DNA from: Homarus americanus
Taxonomy: Eukaryota; Arthropoda; Malacostraca; Decapoda; Nephropidae
Assembly (NCBI RefSeq): GCF_018991925.1
Contig: NW_024725520.1
Location: 665,001-729,000 of the forward strand
Length of the DNA stretch: 64,000 bases
Reading direction: 5' to 3'
In this document: one piece after another, positions 10,601 through 23,572 of the stretch
How positions within the stretch are numbered: position 1 is the stretch's first letter
Layout of the letters: every line of letters begins with the position of its first letter
The notes under the pieces: generated by a model
What the model was told of the DNA's origin: nothing
What the model saw: the letters and a program-made list of their open reading frames with translations, nothing else
The model's database searches: none
Position numbers and translations under genes: made by a program

Positions 10601-13600
10601 AGGAGGTTAGGGCCCCAAGATAGTGATGGAGAGACAGCCAGTATGAGAGAGAGAGCCAGTGTGAGAGAGAGCCAGTAGAGAGAGAGCCAGAGAGAGAGCC
10701 AGTATGAAGAGAGCAGTATGAGAGAGAGCAGGAGAGACAGCCTGTAAGGAGAGACAGCCAGTATGAGAGAGAGAGCCAGCATGAGAGACAGCCAGGAGAC
10801 AGCCAGTATGGAGAGACAGCTAGAGAGACAGCTGGGGAGAGACAGCCAGGAGAGACAGTATGAGAGAGAGCCAGTATGAGAGAGGAGTGTGGGAGAGAGC
10901 CATATGAGAGACAGCCAGTATGAGAGACACAGTGAGAGACAGCCAAGGGAGAGAGAGCCAGTATGAGAGAGAGCCAGGGAGAGCAGCCTGATGAGAGACA
11001 GCTGTGAGAGACAGCCTGCATGAGAGACAGCCCGTGAGGAGAGACAGCCAGTATGTGGAGACAGCCAGTATGGAGAGAGAGCCAGGAGAGAGCCAGCACA
11101 GAGAGACAGCCAAGGAGAGACAGCTGCAGAGACAGCCAGCATGAGAGAGAGCCAGTGTGAGAGAGAGCTGGCAAGGAGAGACAGCCTGTATGAGAGACAG
11201 CCAGTATGAGAGAGACAGCCAGTGTGAGGGAGAGACAGTCATGAGAGACAGCTAGTGGGAGAGACAGCCGTGAAGGAGAGACAGCCAGTGTGAGAGAGGC
11301 AGGTGGGAGAGACAGCCAAAGGAGACAGCCTGTAAGGAGAGAGAGCCAGTATGAGAGAGAGCTGTATGAGAGAGAGCCAGTATGAGAGAGACAAGGAGAG
11401 AGAGCCGAAGTGAGAGACCTGTATGAGGGACAGCCAGATGAAGCCTGTGGAGAAGGAAATGAGCAAGTGCAAAGGAGAGACAGCTAAGGAGATAAAGCCT
11501 GTAAGGAGAGAGCCAGTATGAGAGACAGCAGAGAGAGCTGTAGGGAGAGAGAGCCTGTAGAGAGAGAGCTGTAGAGAGAGAGAGCCTAGTATGAGAGACA
11601 GCCAGTATGAGAGACAGCCCAAGGAGAGAGAGCCAAGCAGAGACAGCTGTATGAGAGACAGCCAGTATGAGAGACAGCCTGAGGAGAGACAGCCAGGGAG
11701 AGACAGCAGTGTGGAGACAGCCAAGGAGAGACAGCCCAAAGTGAGAGAGAGCATGAGAGAGAGCAGCATGAGAGAGAGCCATATGAGAGAGAGCCAGTAT
11801 GAGAGAGACAGTGTGAGAGAGAGCTAGATGAGAGACAGCTGTATGAGAGACAGCCGTAAGGGAGAGGAGCTGCATGAGAGAGAGCTGTATGGAGAGAGCC
11901 AGTGAGAGAGAGCCAAGGTGAGAGAGAGCTGCATGAGAGACAGCTTTAGAGAGACAGCAGGAGAGACAGCCTGCAAGGAGAGAGAGCCAGGAGAGAGAGC
12001 CAGTATGGAGAGAGAGCCAGTAGGAGACAGCCTGTATGAGAGAGGCGTGAGAGAGAGCCAGTATGGAGAGAGAGCCAGTATGGGAGAGAGGCAGGAGACA
12101 GCCGTATGAGAGAGAGCCAGTATGAGAGAGAGCCAGTGTGAGAGAGAGCTAGCAAGGAGACACAAAGTGAGAGACAGCCCAAGGAGAGAGAGCTAGCATG
12201 AGAGAGAGCCAGTATGAGAGGAGACAGTAGAGAGACGCCAGAAGGGAGAGACAGCCAGTGAGAGACAGCCCAGAGGGAGAGAGAGCCAGTAGAGAGGAGC
12301 CGTATGAGAGAGAGCCAGTATGAGAGACAGCCAGTAAGAGAGACAGCCTGCAAGGAGAGAGAGCCAGTATGAGAGAGAGCCAGGAGAGAGAGCCAGTATG
12401 AGAGAGAGCTCAAGGAGAGACAGCTATGAGAGACAGCTAAGGAGAGACAGCCAGTATGGAGAGACAGCCAGTATGAGAGAGAGCCAGTATGGAGAGAGAG
12501 CCGTATGGAGAGACAGCCAGCATGAGAGACAGCCAAGGAGAGAGCCTGCAAGGAGAGAGACAGCCAGTAAGGAGAGACAGCCTAAAGTGAGAGAGCCAGT
12601 ATGGAGAGGAGCCAGTGTGAGAGAGAGCTAAAGAGACAGCCTGTAAGGAGAGACAGCCAGTATGAGAGACAGCCAGTATGAGAGACAGCCCAAAGGAGAG
12701 ACAGCCCAGAGGAGAGAGAGCTAGCATGAGAGACAGGAGGCCAGTGTGGGAGAGAGCCAGTATGAGAGACAGCCAGTATGGAGCCTAAGGAGAGAGAGCC
12801 AGGAAAGCCAGGAGAGAGAGCCCAAGAGAGAGCCAGTGTGGGAGAGAGCAGCCATGAGAGAGAGAGCCGTATGAGAGACAGTCCGTGATGAGAGACAGCC
12901 GTAAGGGAGAGACAGCCTGTAAGGAGAGAGAGTCAGGAGACAGCCGTATGGAGAGAGAGCCTGTATGAGAGACAGCCAGTATGAGAGACAGCCCAAGGAG
13001 AGAGAGCCAGGCAAGAGAGAGCCAGGAGAGAGAGCCAAGGAGGGAGACAGCCAGTGTGAGAGAGAGCTAGTATGAGAGAGAGAGCCAGTGTGAGAGAGAG
13101 CAAAGGAGAGACAGCCTGTATGAGAGACAGCCTGTATGAGAGACAGCCAGTATGAGAGACAGCCAGTGGAGAGACAGCCTGTAGAGAGACAGCCAGTAAG
13201 AGGAGAGCCAGTAGAGAGCTGTATGGGAGAGAGCCAGTATGGAGAGACAGCCCAGATGAGAGAGAGCTGCAAGGAGAGACAGCCAGTATGAGAGAGAGAG
13301 CCAGTATGAGAGAGAGCCAGTAAGGAGAGACAGCCATGGAGAGACAGCCTATAGGAGAGAGAGCCAGTATGGAGAGAGCCAGTATGAGAGAGAGCCAGTA
13401 TGAGACAGCCCAAGGAGAGAGAGCCAAGGAGAGAGCCTGCATGAGAGACAGCCAGTGTGAGAGACAGCCAGTATGAGAGAGAGCCAGCATGAGAGAGACA
13501 GTATGAGAGACAGCCTGTAAGGAGGAGACAGTATGAGAGAGAGCCGTATGAGAGAGAGCAGTGAGAGACAGCCTGTATGAGAGACAGCCTGTATAGAGAC

Positions 13601-15590
13601 AGCCAGTGTGGAGAGAGAGAGAGAGAAGCCTGGTATGAGAGACAGCCAGTGTGAGAGAGAGGCATGAGAGAGGCTAGCGTGAGAGAGAGCCAGTATGAGA
13701 GAGAGCCAGTATGGAGAGACAGCTGGGTGTGAGAGAGCCAGTATGAGAGACAGCCAGTGTGAGAGACAGCCAGTGTGAGAGAGCCAGCAAGAGACAGCCA
13801 GGAGAGAGACAAGGAGAGAGAGATTGTGTGAGGAGAGAAGCCTGTGAGAGAGACAGCCAAGGAGAGAGAGCCAGTATGAGAGACAGCCAGTGTGAGAGAG
13901 CCCAGCATGAGAGACAGTTCAGAAGGAGAGACAGCCAGTGAGAGAGAGATTGCATGAGACAGCCAGTGAGAGAGAGCCAGTATGAGAAGAGGCCAGTGTG
14001 AGAGAGAGCCAGTATGAGAGACAGCCTGCAAGGGAGAGAGCGTATGAGAGGGAGCCAGATAGACAGTATGAAAGACAGAGGAGAGACAGCCAGGAGAGAG
14101 ACAGCATGAGAGAGAGCTGTGTGAGAGTGTATGAGAGCCAGTATGAGAGACAGCCAGAGTGGAGAGACAGCCTGTATGGAGAGACGCCAAAGGAGAGACA
14201 GCCAGTGGAGAGAGAGCCAGTATGAGAGACAGCCAGTATGAGAGACAGCCTGCATGAGAGACAGCCAGTATGAGAGAGAGCCAGGAGAGAGAGCCAGTAT
14301 GAGAGACAGCCCAAGGAGAGAGAGCAGCATGAGAGAGAGCCAGTATGAGAGAGAGCCAGTATGAAAGACAGTGTGTGAGAGACAGCCAGTGGAGAGACAG
14401 CCAGCATGAGAGAGAGAGCCAGTGTGAGAGAGAGCCAGTATGAGAGACAGCCCAAGGAGAGACAGCCAGGGAGAGAGAGCCAGGAGAGGAGCCAGTATGA
14501 GAGACAGCTGTAAGAGAGACAGCCAAAGGAGAGAGAGCCAGTATGGAGAGAGAGGTATGAGAGACAGCCTGCAAGGAGAGACAGCCAGTATGAGAGACAA
14601 TGCATGAGAGAGAGCCAGTGAATGAGAGAGAGCCAGTATGAGAGACAGCCTGCATGAGAGAGCCAGCGTGGAGAGAGAGCCAGAATGAGAGACAGCCAAA
14701 AGGAGAGACAGCTGCATGGGGAGAGACAGCCTGTATGAGAGACAGTCAGCAAGAGAGACAGCCAGTGTGAGAGACAGCATGAGAGACAGCCAGCATGAGA
14801 GAGACAGCCAAGAGACAGCCAGTGTGAGAGAGCAGCCAGTATGAGAGACAGCCAGTATGAGAGACAGCCAGTATGAGAGACAGCCAAGAGACAGCCAGTG
14901 GGAGAGACAGCCAGTATGAGAGAGAGCTAGCAGGAGAGAGGCTGCAGAGAGACAGCCAGTATGGAGAGACAGCCAGTATGGAGAGACAGCCAGGAGAGAC
15001 AGCAGCATGAGAAACAGCCAGTATGAGAGAGCCAGTATGAGAGACAGCCGTATGAGAGACAGCCAGTATGAGGAAACAGCCAGTATAGAGCCAGTAGAGA
15101 CAGCCGTGATGGAGACAGCCAGGGTGAGAGACAGCCAGTATGAGAGAGAGGCAGTGTGAGAGAGAGCCAGTATGAGAGAGAGCCAGTATGAGAGAGAGCT
15201 AGAGACAGCCAGAGAGAAACACAGTGAGAGAGAGCCAGTATGAGAGACAGCTGCAAGGGGAGAGAGAGCTGTATGAGAGACAGCCAGTGGAGAGACAGCC
15301 AGGGAGAGACAGCCAGTATGAGAGACAGCCAGTGTGAGAGACAGCCTGTATGAGACAGCCAGTATGAGAAACAGCCAGAAGGAGAGAGAGCCAGTAGAGA
15401 GACAGCCTGTAAGAGAGACAGCCAGTGGAGAGACAGCCAGGTGAGAGAGACAGCCAGTAAGGAGAAACAGCCAGTAAGGAGAGAGAGCCAGTATGAGAGA
15501 CAGTCTGTAAGGAGAGAGAGCCGTAAGGAGAGACAGCCAAGGAGAGACAGCCTGTAGAGAGACAGCCAGTATGGAGAGACAGCCAGGTGA
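10601..15590. repeat. 16-bp minisatellite array, about 5 kb
   Basis: The unit is GAGAGACAGCCAGTAT or its sister GAGAGAGAGCCAGTAT, giving roughly 300 copies. Small indels (3-8 bp) and swaps between GACAGCC, GAGAGCC, AAGGAGA and TGCATGAGA variants are spread throughout, with no clean edges inside. Because 16 leaves remainder 1 on division by 3, the minus strand reads the unit in all three frames and stays open for 644 codons (12721-14655) and 648 codons (13674-15620). The product is a Leu/Ser/Ala/Val/Trp repeat with no protein family resemblance. It is the largest structure in the window. Confidence 0.96.
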
Positions 15591-15648
15591 ATTATCTTCC
15601 CTAGACACAGGGGCAAGCACCCTGCCGATGACCCACGGCTTAAAGAGC

Positions 15649-15700
<52 letters not shown>

Positions 15701-16210
15701 AGTAGGTGAGAGAGGCTGTGAAATGAGGGCTGAGGGGGATGAGGACAGGGGGTTATGCCATGGGGGGTGAGGGCCTAGGTGACGTGAGGGCTGGTCTGGA
15801 GAAAGGAGGCCTGTTTGTGTGTTGTCTGCTACTGACGACAACAGACAAACTAAAACTAATAAAATGTTGTGTGTGATAGCTTCCGAGGCTGTTGTGATGG
15901 GTCTGTCTTGTGAGGTTTAACAGACAGATGTGTACAGGATAGGTAGAGAGTGTGTGTTGCACGCTGTGGTTAGTCTGTGCTGAGCGCTGTCTGTGTTAGA
16001 GTAGATGTTAGTTCCGTAGTTGTCTGTGTTTAATTGGCGTGACGTTATAGGTAGAATGTTAAAGAAGATCAACGGACACAGTTCTGAGAAAGTCCGGCGG
16101 CCACTTAAAACAACAGTGTTTACGGCAGGTATTACTCCTAACACAAACACACAAAAATACTTTGTTAAAACAGAATTTAGTGTAAGTTAATATATTGATA
16201 GTAAAGTTGA
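15591..16210. other. Spacer with (GA)n run, otherwise single-copy
   Basis: A pure GA run spans 15651-15697. The remaining 500 bp is non-repetitive. Open frames below 80 codons are present, but I recognise none and call no gene. Confidence 0.55.
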
Positions 16211-16345
16211 TGGTCCATGTTAGGGTGGTCCATGTTAGGGTGGTCCATGTTAGGGTGGTCCATGTTAAGATGGTCCATGTTAGGGTGGTCCATGTTAGGG
16301 TGGTCCATGTTAGGGTGGTCCATGTTAGGGTGGTCCATGTTAAGA
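16211..16345. repeat. 15-bp minisatellite
   Basis: Nine copies of TGGTCCATGTTAGGG in exact 15-bp register. A few copies have TTAAGA in place of TTAGGG. Since 15 is a multiple of 3 the frames give a perfect five-residue repeat, not a real protein. Confidence 0.97.
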
Positions 16346-16720
16346 TGATCCGTCACCAACTCACCTACCCTCAGTGCCTCACCAGCTCTCTCCCTCCCTC
16401 CCTCACCTCTCACACTACCTCCACCCAGTATATCTTGCTAACATAATATTATCGTGTATTAAGTTAGGATGAGAATACCCTGTTACCGCTGGTCTGCCGC
16501 TCCCTCCTAACTTACCTCTTAACAACATTGTAAAGTGCTGTTAAGTGCCGTAAAGTTACATCATAAAGTGTTCTTAAGTGCCATAAAGTGCTATGGCAGT
16601 GCCCAGGGAAAGATTTCTCGTAAGTAAAGGTGTAACAATTGACCTTATTGTTTAACTTAGGATGAGACGCAGAAATAAACTAAAAAATAAAATTTACTCT
16701 GGAGACGATACCTCTACTCA
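16346..16720. other. Single-copy spacer
   Basis: No repeat or gene recognised. A short pattern AAAGTGCTGTTAAGTGCCGT recurs loosely two to three times at 16530-16595. Confidence 0.5.
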
Positions 16721-16848
16721 CTTACACACACACACACACACACCCACGCACACACACACACACACCCACGCACACACACACACCACACACACACACACAC
16801 ACACACCCACGCACACACACACACACACCCACGTACACACTTACACCA
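16721..16848. repeat. Interrupted (CA)n with CCCACG punctuation
   Basis: CA repeats are interrupted several times by CCCACG at intervals of about 20-40 bp, so the tract has started to behave as a minisatellite. Confidence 0.92.
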
Positions 16849-17484
16849 GGATATCTAATGGTCTGGAAACTGAAGAGCCAGGGAATTTTACAAATAAACC
16901 TGGAATTTTATGTGAATTCGGTTCAACTTCAAAATATTGTTATTTTGACAACAATCTTACCATAAATTAATGATGTACTATAAGATAGGTAAATAATTGA
17001 ACTTTTATGAACAAATTCCAGTAAATACTCCACTCATGAGTCATACAGGTGGATTAGGTGAGTGATTTTCGTTTTGTTGATTTCCGCCTTCTTTTTGAAC
17101 GCCCAGGCCGACCCACGTGAATCGCGCAAATCCCAGGGGAAAAATATGGAGGGGGTCAAGATATTTTTTGAAAATATGTAGAGAGGTAAACTGTCTTTTG
17201 CCCCTAATTATGTAATAAATTGTTATGTATTTATCAATGTGGAATTTATGAAAATAAAGTGGAGAAAAAAAAAGGAAATTAAAGACAATAGCGAGAGTCT
17301 GACAGCTTTCTGTAACTAGTATCTACACGGAGTACATCACTGTACATACTTTACTTAATACTTTAATTCATACATGTATAGTTTTTTGGGTCAGATTGGC
17401 TTGGGGTGGGTCCTTAAAAGGTCGTCAATTTCTTGATTAATATCACACCTGAAAAAACCAAGGAATTTTGTTTGATCTGACCAG
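16849..17484. other. Single-copy AT-rich intergenic DNA
   Basis: About 630 bp without tandem structure. It includes a CACGTG hexamer near 17113. No coding signal recognised. Confidence 0.5.
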
Positions 17485-17489
17485 TAGAC

Positions 17490-17522
<33 letters not shown>

Positions 17523-17600
17523 GTTCACACACTGCCATTCCCACACACATACGCCACATACCAACACACACACACACGCATTTGCACACACACTTGACCC
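17485..17600. repeat. (CA)n microsatellite, degenerate 3-prime part
   Basis: A pure CA run to about 17521 continues as CACAC-rich DNA with CCATT, TACGC and TTG interruptions. Confidence 0.85.
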
Positions 17601-17779
17601 ATTCCCTGCTGGGTGTACAAGGAATGCCCTGAATGAACCAGCGTCCTAGGGTCAGGAGGCTAGTGCTGTGTTTGCTCAACCTCTGGATCTAAAAAATCTC
17701 ACATTATTTCAAATATATATTCTTCCAGGTGCTGTTGTTTCTCTTGTTGTGGGTCCCAAAGGCAATGATATATATATAT

Positions 17780-18548
<769 letters not shown>

Positions 18549-18848
18549 ATCATCACTACATATAACACCACCCATCATCACTACATATAACACCATCCAT
18601 CATCACTACATATAACACCACCCATCATCACTACATATAACACCACCCATCATCACTACATATAACACCATCCATCATCACTACAGATATAACACCATCC
18701 ATCATCATCACTACATATAACACCACCCATCATCACTACATATAACACCATCCATCATCACTACAGATATAACACCATCCATCATCATCACTACATATAA
18801 CACCACCCATCATCACTACATATAACACCACCCATCATCACTACAGAT
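18549..18848. repeat. 25-bp minisatellite with an 80-bp higher-order step
   Basis: About 12 copies of a 25-bp unit with core CATCATCACTACATATAACA. A variant pair (CTACAGATATAACACC, then a unit with an extra CAT) occurs at 18681 and again at 18761, an 80-bp step. Confidence 0.94.
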
Positions 18849-19233
18849 CGGTAAAGTAGTTCCCGAGATTCTCGTGCGGACACACAAACAAACAGATACT
18901 TCTCTTTCTCTCTCTCTCTCTCTCATGTAAGGTGTCTGGCCATATATATAGTGAAAGACTCATTCTCCCTCTCCCTCTCTCTCTTCACATTAGCCACTGC
19001 TGGGTTGGCCTCATTGTTGACTGATCGACTTTGACTGAGATGGTCTTGACCCTGTCGAGTGTGTGTATGTTCGACCTGCCTCTCTCTCTCTCTCTCTCTC
19101 TGGCGATGCCACTTCATACATACGCATTATACCTCTTGCGAGTATGTATTGATGTATAAATGTTTACTGTATATATGAATATTTATAAGAATACGATGGC
19201 ATTGTTTGTATACCTGCACTGTCTATTTTCATT
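18849..19233. other. Spacer with three CT runs
   Basis: CT runs occur near 18899-18923, 18963-18986 and 19079-19101. The rest is single-copy DNA with no recognised gene. Confidence 0.55.
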
Positions 19234-19417
19234 ACCAGACCAAACATCACCAGACCAAACATCACCAGACCAAACATCACCAGACCAAACATCACCCAAA
19301 CATCACAGACCAAACATCACCAGACCAAATACCAGACCAAACATCACCGACCAAACATCACCAGACCAAACATCACCTGCCTAAACATCACCAGACCAAA
19401 CATCACCAGACCAAACC
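19234..19417. repeat. 15-bp minisatellite
   Basis: About 12 copies of ACCAGACCAAACATC with 15-bp period and a few shortened units near 19298-19350. The frames give Gln-Thr-Ser-Pro-Asp repeats and are artefacts. Confidence 0.95.
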
Positions 19418-19555
19418 AAGACCTGGGAGTCAGCTGTTTGGGATGGTGTCGGTCTAGACCACTCAGATCCTCAAGGAGTCCTCAAGGAGACGACCTAGAG
19501 ACCATTTCACCCAACCATTACCGACAGCTGATTAGTAGTACCGCTAATTATCTCT

Positions 19556-20662
19556 GCTGTGTGGCTGTTATGGTGCTGTGTGTTTGGCGGTGTTGTAAGC
19601 TGTTATGCTGTGTGGCTGTTATGGTGCTGTGTATTATTATGGTGCTGTGAGGCTGTTATGGTAATGTGTGGCTGTTATGGTGTTGTGAAGCTGTTATGGT
19701 GCTGTGTGGCTGTTATGGTGCTGTGGCTGTTATGGTGTTGTGGCTGTTATGGTGTTGAAGCTGTTATGGTGCTGTGTGGCGTTATGGTGCTGTGAAGCTG
19801 TTATGGTGTTGTTGTTATGGTGTTGTGAAGCTGTATGGTGCCGTGGCTGTTATGGTGCTGTGTGGCTGTTATGGTGTTGTGTGGCTGTTATGGTGCTGGA
19901 GGCTGTTATGGTACTGTGTATTGTTATGGTGCTGTGAGGCTGTTATGGTGTTGTGTGGCTGTAATGGTGCTGTGAGGCTGTTATGGTGTTATGTGGCTGT
20001 TATGGTGCTGTGTGGCTGTTATGGTGCTGTGTGGCTGTTATGGTGCTGTGTGGCTGTTATGGTGCTGTGTGTGTTGGTGGTGGCTGTTATGGTGCTGTGG
20101 CTGTTATGGTGTTGTGTGGTATGGTGCTGTGTGGCTGTTATGGTGCTGTGTGGTGTTATGGTGTTGTGAAGCTGTTATGGCTGTGTGGCTGTTATGGTGC
20201 TGTGTTGTTATGGTGTTGTGAAACTGTTATGGTGTTGTGTGAGGCTGTTATGGTACTGAGGCTGTTATGGTGTTGTGAAGCTGTTATGGTGCTGTGTGGC
20301 TGTTATGGTGCTGTGAGGCTGTTATAATGTGTGCTGTTATGGTGCTGTGCTGTTATGGTGCTGTGAGGCTGTTATGGTGTTGTGTGGCTGTAATGGTGCT
20401 GAGGCTGTTATTGTGTTATGTGGCTGTTATGGTGCTGTGTGGCTGTTATGGTGCTGTGTGGCTGTCATGGTGCTGTGGAGGCTGTTATGGTGTTGTGGCT
20501 GTAATGGTGCTGTGAGGTTAGGTGTTATGGTGCTGTGGCTGTTATGGTGCTGTGTGGCTGTTATGGTGCTGTGTGGTGTTATGGTGCTGTGTGGCGTTAG
20601 TGGTGTGTGTGGGGTGGTGGCTGTTATGGTGCTGTGTGGCTGTTATGGTGCTGTGTAGCTGT
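19556..20662. repeat. 19-bp minisatellite, about 1.1 kb
   Basis: The unit is close to GGCTGTTATGGTGCTGTGT. Units are shortened or extended by 1-5 bp throughout, so the phase drifts. All plus frames remain open for 70-130 codons because the unit lacks stops. Confidence 0.95.
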
Positions 20663-20702
20663 AGAGTAAAAATGACAAATAGATGAACATAGATTGAATA
20701 AA

Positions 20703-20850
20703 AGCAGAGTAGACTGAACATACACAGTGAACAAGGGCAGGTAGAATGAACATACACGGTGAACAAAGGCAGGTATAATGAACATACACATTGAACAAGG
20801 GCAGGTAGAATGAACATACACGGTGAACAAAGGCAGGTAGAGTGAACAAA
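20703..20850. repeat. 32-bp minisatellite
   Basis: Four to five copies of a 32-bp unit with core GAACATACACGGTGAACAAA followed by GGCAGGTA. Variation is limited to a few positions. Confidence 0.93.
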
Positions 20851-20910
20851 GCGCATGTAGGTGTGTGAACTCTGCAGAGCTTATGATATATCTACTTGAA
20901 CCTGTGTGAC

Positions 20911-21520
20911 TCACCACCACCACCTCCACCACCACTTTTCCACCACCACCACTCCCACCACCACTACCACACCACCACCACTACCACCACCATCACCACC
21001 ACCACCACTACCACCATCACCACCACCTCCACCACCTCCACCACCACTCCCACTACCACCACCACCACCACCACTCCCCCACCACCACCACCACCACCAC
21101 CACCTCCACCACCACCATTACCACCACTACCATCACTCCACCACCACTACAACCACCACCACTACCACCAACATTACAAACACCAATACAACAACCACTA
21201 CTACTACCACCACCTCCACCACCGCTACCACCACCACCAATACAACCACTACCACCACCACTACCACCACCACCACTACTAACACCATCACCACTACCAA
21301 CACCACTACCAACACCACCACTACTAACACCACCACCACTACTAACACCACCACCACGACTACCACCATCACTACCACTATGACAACCGCCACCACTACC
21401 TTCACCATTACCACCACTACCATCACTCCACCACCACTCCACCACCACCACCACCACCACCACCACCACCACTCACCACCACCACCACCACCTACCACCA
21501 CCACCACTACTACTACTACT
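20911..21520. repeat. (CCA)n / ACC trinucleotide tract, about 600 bp
   Basis: CAC/CCA triplets with ACT, AAC and CTC substitutions. Frames on both strands are poly-Thr, poly-His/Pro or poly-Val/Gly artefacts. The middle part (21150-21370) is more diverged (ACCAACACCACT). Confidence 0.96.
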
Positions 21521-21530
21521 TGACTACCCC

Positions 21531-21769
21531 TATCATGACTCACCTGACTCACCCCTATCATGACTCACCTGACTCACCCCTTTCATGACTCATCTACCTG
21601 CCATGACTCACCTGACTCACCCCGGCCATGACTCACCTGACTCACCCCCATCATGACTCACCTGACTCACCCTGCCATGACTCACCTGACTCACCTGACT
21701 CACCCCTATCATGACTCACCTGACTCACCCTGCCATGACTCACCTGACTCACCCCTGCCATGACTCACT
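21531..21769. repeat. 25-bp minisatellite carrying about 19 TGACTCA motifs
   Basis: The unit is near CATGACTCACCTGACTCACC plus CCTAT, repeated about nine to ten times. Each unit has two TGACTCA heptamers, the consensus AP-1 (TRE) site. I count about 19 heptamers. Whether any is bound is unknown. Confidence 0.94.
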
Positions 21770-21842
21770 GATAACCACCATAAACATTACCTGGAAAAGA
21801 AAATTTTTGTTAATTAATGAAAATATTTTTAATTGAAATAGG

Positions 21843-21846
<4 letters not shown>

Positions 21847-21937
<91 letters not shown>
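21847..21937. repeat. (GT)n microsatellite
   Basis: About 45 uninterrupted GT units. Confidence 0.97.
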
Positions 21938-21938
<1 letters not shown>

Positions 21939-22566
21939 TTTATCCCCACACAAAGTCTTCACATGACGAGACAAAGGTGAAACTTTGAGATTTCTGGCAG
22001 TCAAGTTTTTTAATAAACGTCACAATGGACTCTCTCTGTTAGGGTTAGATTACTATAAATATAAGAGTTGGTAGGTCAGTCATATTAGTCTTTAGTTACA
22101 GCACTAAGACTCAGGCAGTAAGTGAGTCTTCATAACTTTTTCCAGGTATCTTTACTTTTCTTCTTTGTCAACTTTATCTTCTAGAAAATTCTGGCCTTTG
22201 GCTTCAATTTCTTTTCAGTAAAATTTTTTTGTCATTTCTCCACTTTTAAACTTCAAGGAATTTTTTTAACACTTCTTAATATTTTTGTTTTTTTTATTCA
22301 AGACAATTCTCTGTCATTATTTTAATTTTCTTCATTTACTCTACAAGAAACTATTAATTTTCTTCATCTTTATATTCAACCAAAATCTGTTAATTTATAG
22401 TTAAAAGACAAAAAATAAAAACAACATAAAAGTCGTCTTAAACAGCGCCAAACAACAACAATTATAGCTGTATTTTTGTGTAGCAGCCATTAAGGGAGTT
22501 TACAGCCACTTGCACCAGCATTGACTCTAGCTGACAGTCTTAGTGTGAACCGTCATGAAGGCTTAA
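21938..22566. other. Single-copy AT-rich stretch
   Basis: About 630 bp without tandem structure. T-rich runs (22140-22380) are present. No coding region was recognised. It holds the TATA/initiator candidate. Confidence 0.55.
22054..22090 (+). promoter_or_regulatory. Candidate TATA box and arthropod initiator
   Basis: TATAAATA lies at 22054-22061. TTAGTC, a form of the arthropod initiator, is at 22085-22090, which places its A about 33 bp after the first T of the TATA motif, a normal spacing. A second initiator-like TCAGT is at 22076-22080. A good splice-donor-like sequence, GCA then GTAAGTGAG, follows near 22117. In AT-rich DNA such matches arise by chance, so this is only a candidate. Confidence 0.25.
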
Positions 22567-22902
22567 TCTCTCTCTCTCTCTCTCTCTCTCACCTAGGTAG
22601 TAATTAAGGGTCGTGACATCATTAACCAGCCTGTGAGAAGTGAAGGGAGGGGTAAGGGGGGGAGAAAGAGGTAGTGGAAAGGAGGGAAAGGAGAGAGGAA
22701 GAAAGGAAGTAGGAAGGTTGAAGAATAGAGGGGGAAAGACAGAGTGAAGAACCGGAAGTTGAATGGGAAGGAGGAGAGGGAGGAGAAGAGAAAAGAAAGA
22801 GAAAGAAGCCAGAAGTAGGAGGAAACAGATGGAGGCGTAAGTCATAACCATTCCAGTCCTCCTCCTCCTCCTCCTCCTCCTCCTCCTCCTCCTCCTCCTC
22901 CT
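22567..22902. repeat. CT run, purine-rich segment and (CCT)n
   Basis: CT run at 22567-22591, purine-rich GGGAGGAAAG DNA at about 22630-22830, and a clean CCT triplet run at 22858-22902. Confidence 0.9.
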
Positions 22903-23487
22903 GATACTCACGATATTAAATTTCTCGATATAAGTTAATATTTAACTCATTTATTTAATGATAAACTATTTATTATAGTGTATATTATTATATAACAAAT
23001 GTGTGTATGTGTAATTTATTCTTGGGTTCAAATGCAAATGTATTATCGCTTGCATTTTCAAAATGGTGCTTGTGTTTTTATTAAAATGCAAAATTATCAT
23101 GTACTTTGCATTTGAATATTAAACATTTAAATGTGATTTTTCAAATACAACATTTCACATCATCTTTTCTCGATAATATCAATATCTCACAAGGTTAGCG
23201 GACCACTGACTGACCTGTTGTTACCCATAACTGAGACGTTACAGCCATATCAGGTCTTACCTCACCTCCTCTCTGGGGTCTGTTTCATATCATTTTCTTT
23301 TGGTTAATATGTGACGAGCATTTGAGGCGAAGACTGATGTGTGTACGTGTGTTACATCCATCACATATATACTGTGTTAGCTCAAGCAGATACTGATGAT
23401 CGTAGAGAAGAATTCCGGTACAGTTAGCAACAGCTGTGTGATGATGGTGGTCGCAGCTGTCTCCCTGGTGCTGTTAAACCCTCTGAT
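22903..23487. other. Single-copy AT-rich stretch with octamer inverted repeat
   Basis: Arms TCAAATGCAAA (23028-23038) and TTTGCATTTGA (23105-23115) are perfect 11-bp inverted copies, and the left one contains the octamer ATGCAAAT. No coding gene recognised. A 69-codon frame from 23396 starts here but runs into the next repeat. Confidence 0.55.
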
Positions 23488-23572
23488 GGCTCTTGGTGCT
23501 GTGTTGGTGCTGTGTTGTTGCTGTGTTGGTGCTGTGTTGGTGCTGTGTTGTTGCTGTGTTGGTGCTGTGCTG
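23488..23572. repeat. Short GCTGTGTTGGT minisatellite
   Basis: Repeats of TTGGTGCTGTGTTGTTGCTGTG over about 85 bp. Confidence 0.85.

Noticed and set aside
12721..15620. Two minus-strand open frames of 644 and 648 codons
   Set aside because: They translate a 16-bp tandem unit in shifting frames. The composition is repetitive, no domain is visible, and overlapping frames read the same repeat.
16211..16345. TTAGGG words as vertebrate-type telomere repeat
   Set aside because: TTAGGG appears once per 15-bp unit and is not tandem; the true telomere-like block is the TTAGG one at 59765-59858.
23028..23115. Octamer inverted repeat as a MITE
   Set aside because: Arms are only 11 bp, there is no target duplication and no extension of homology beyond them.
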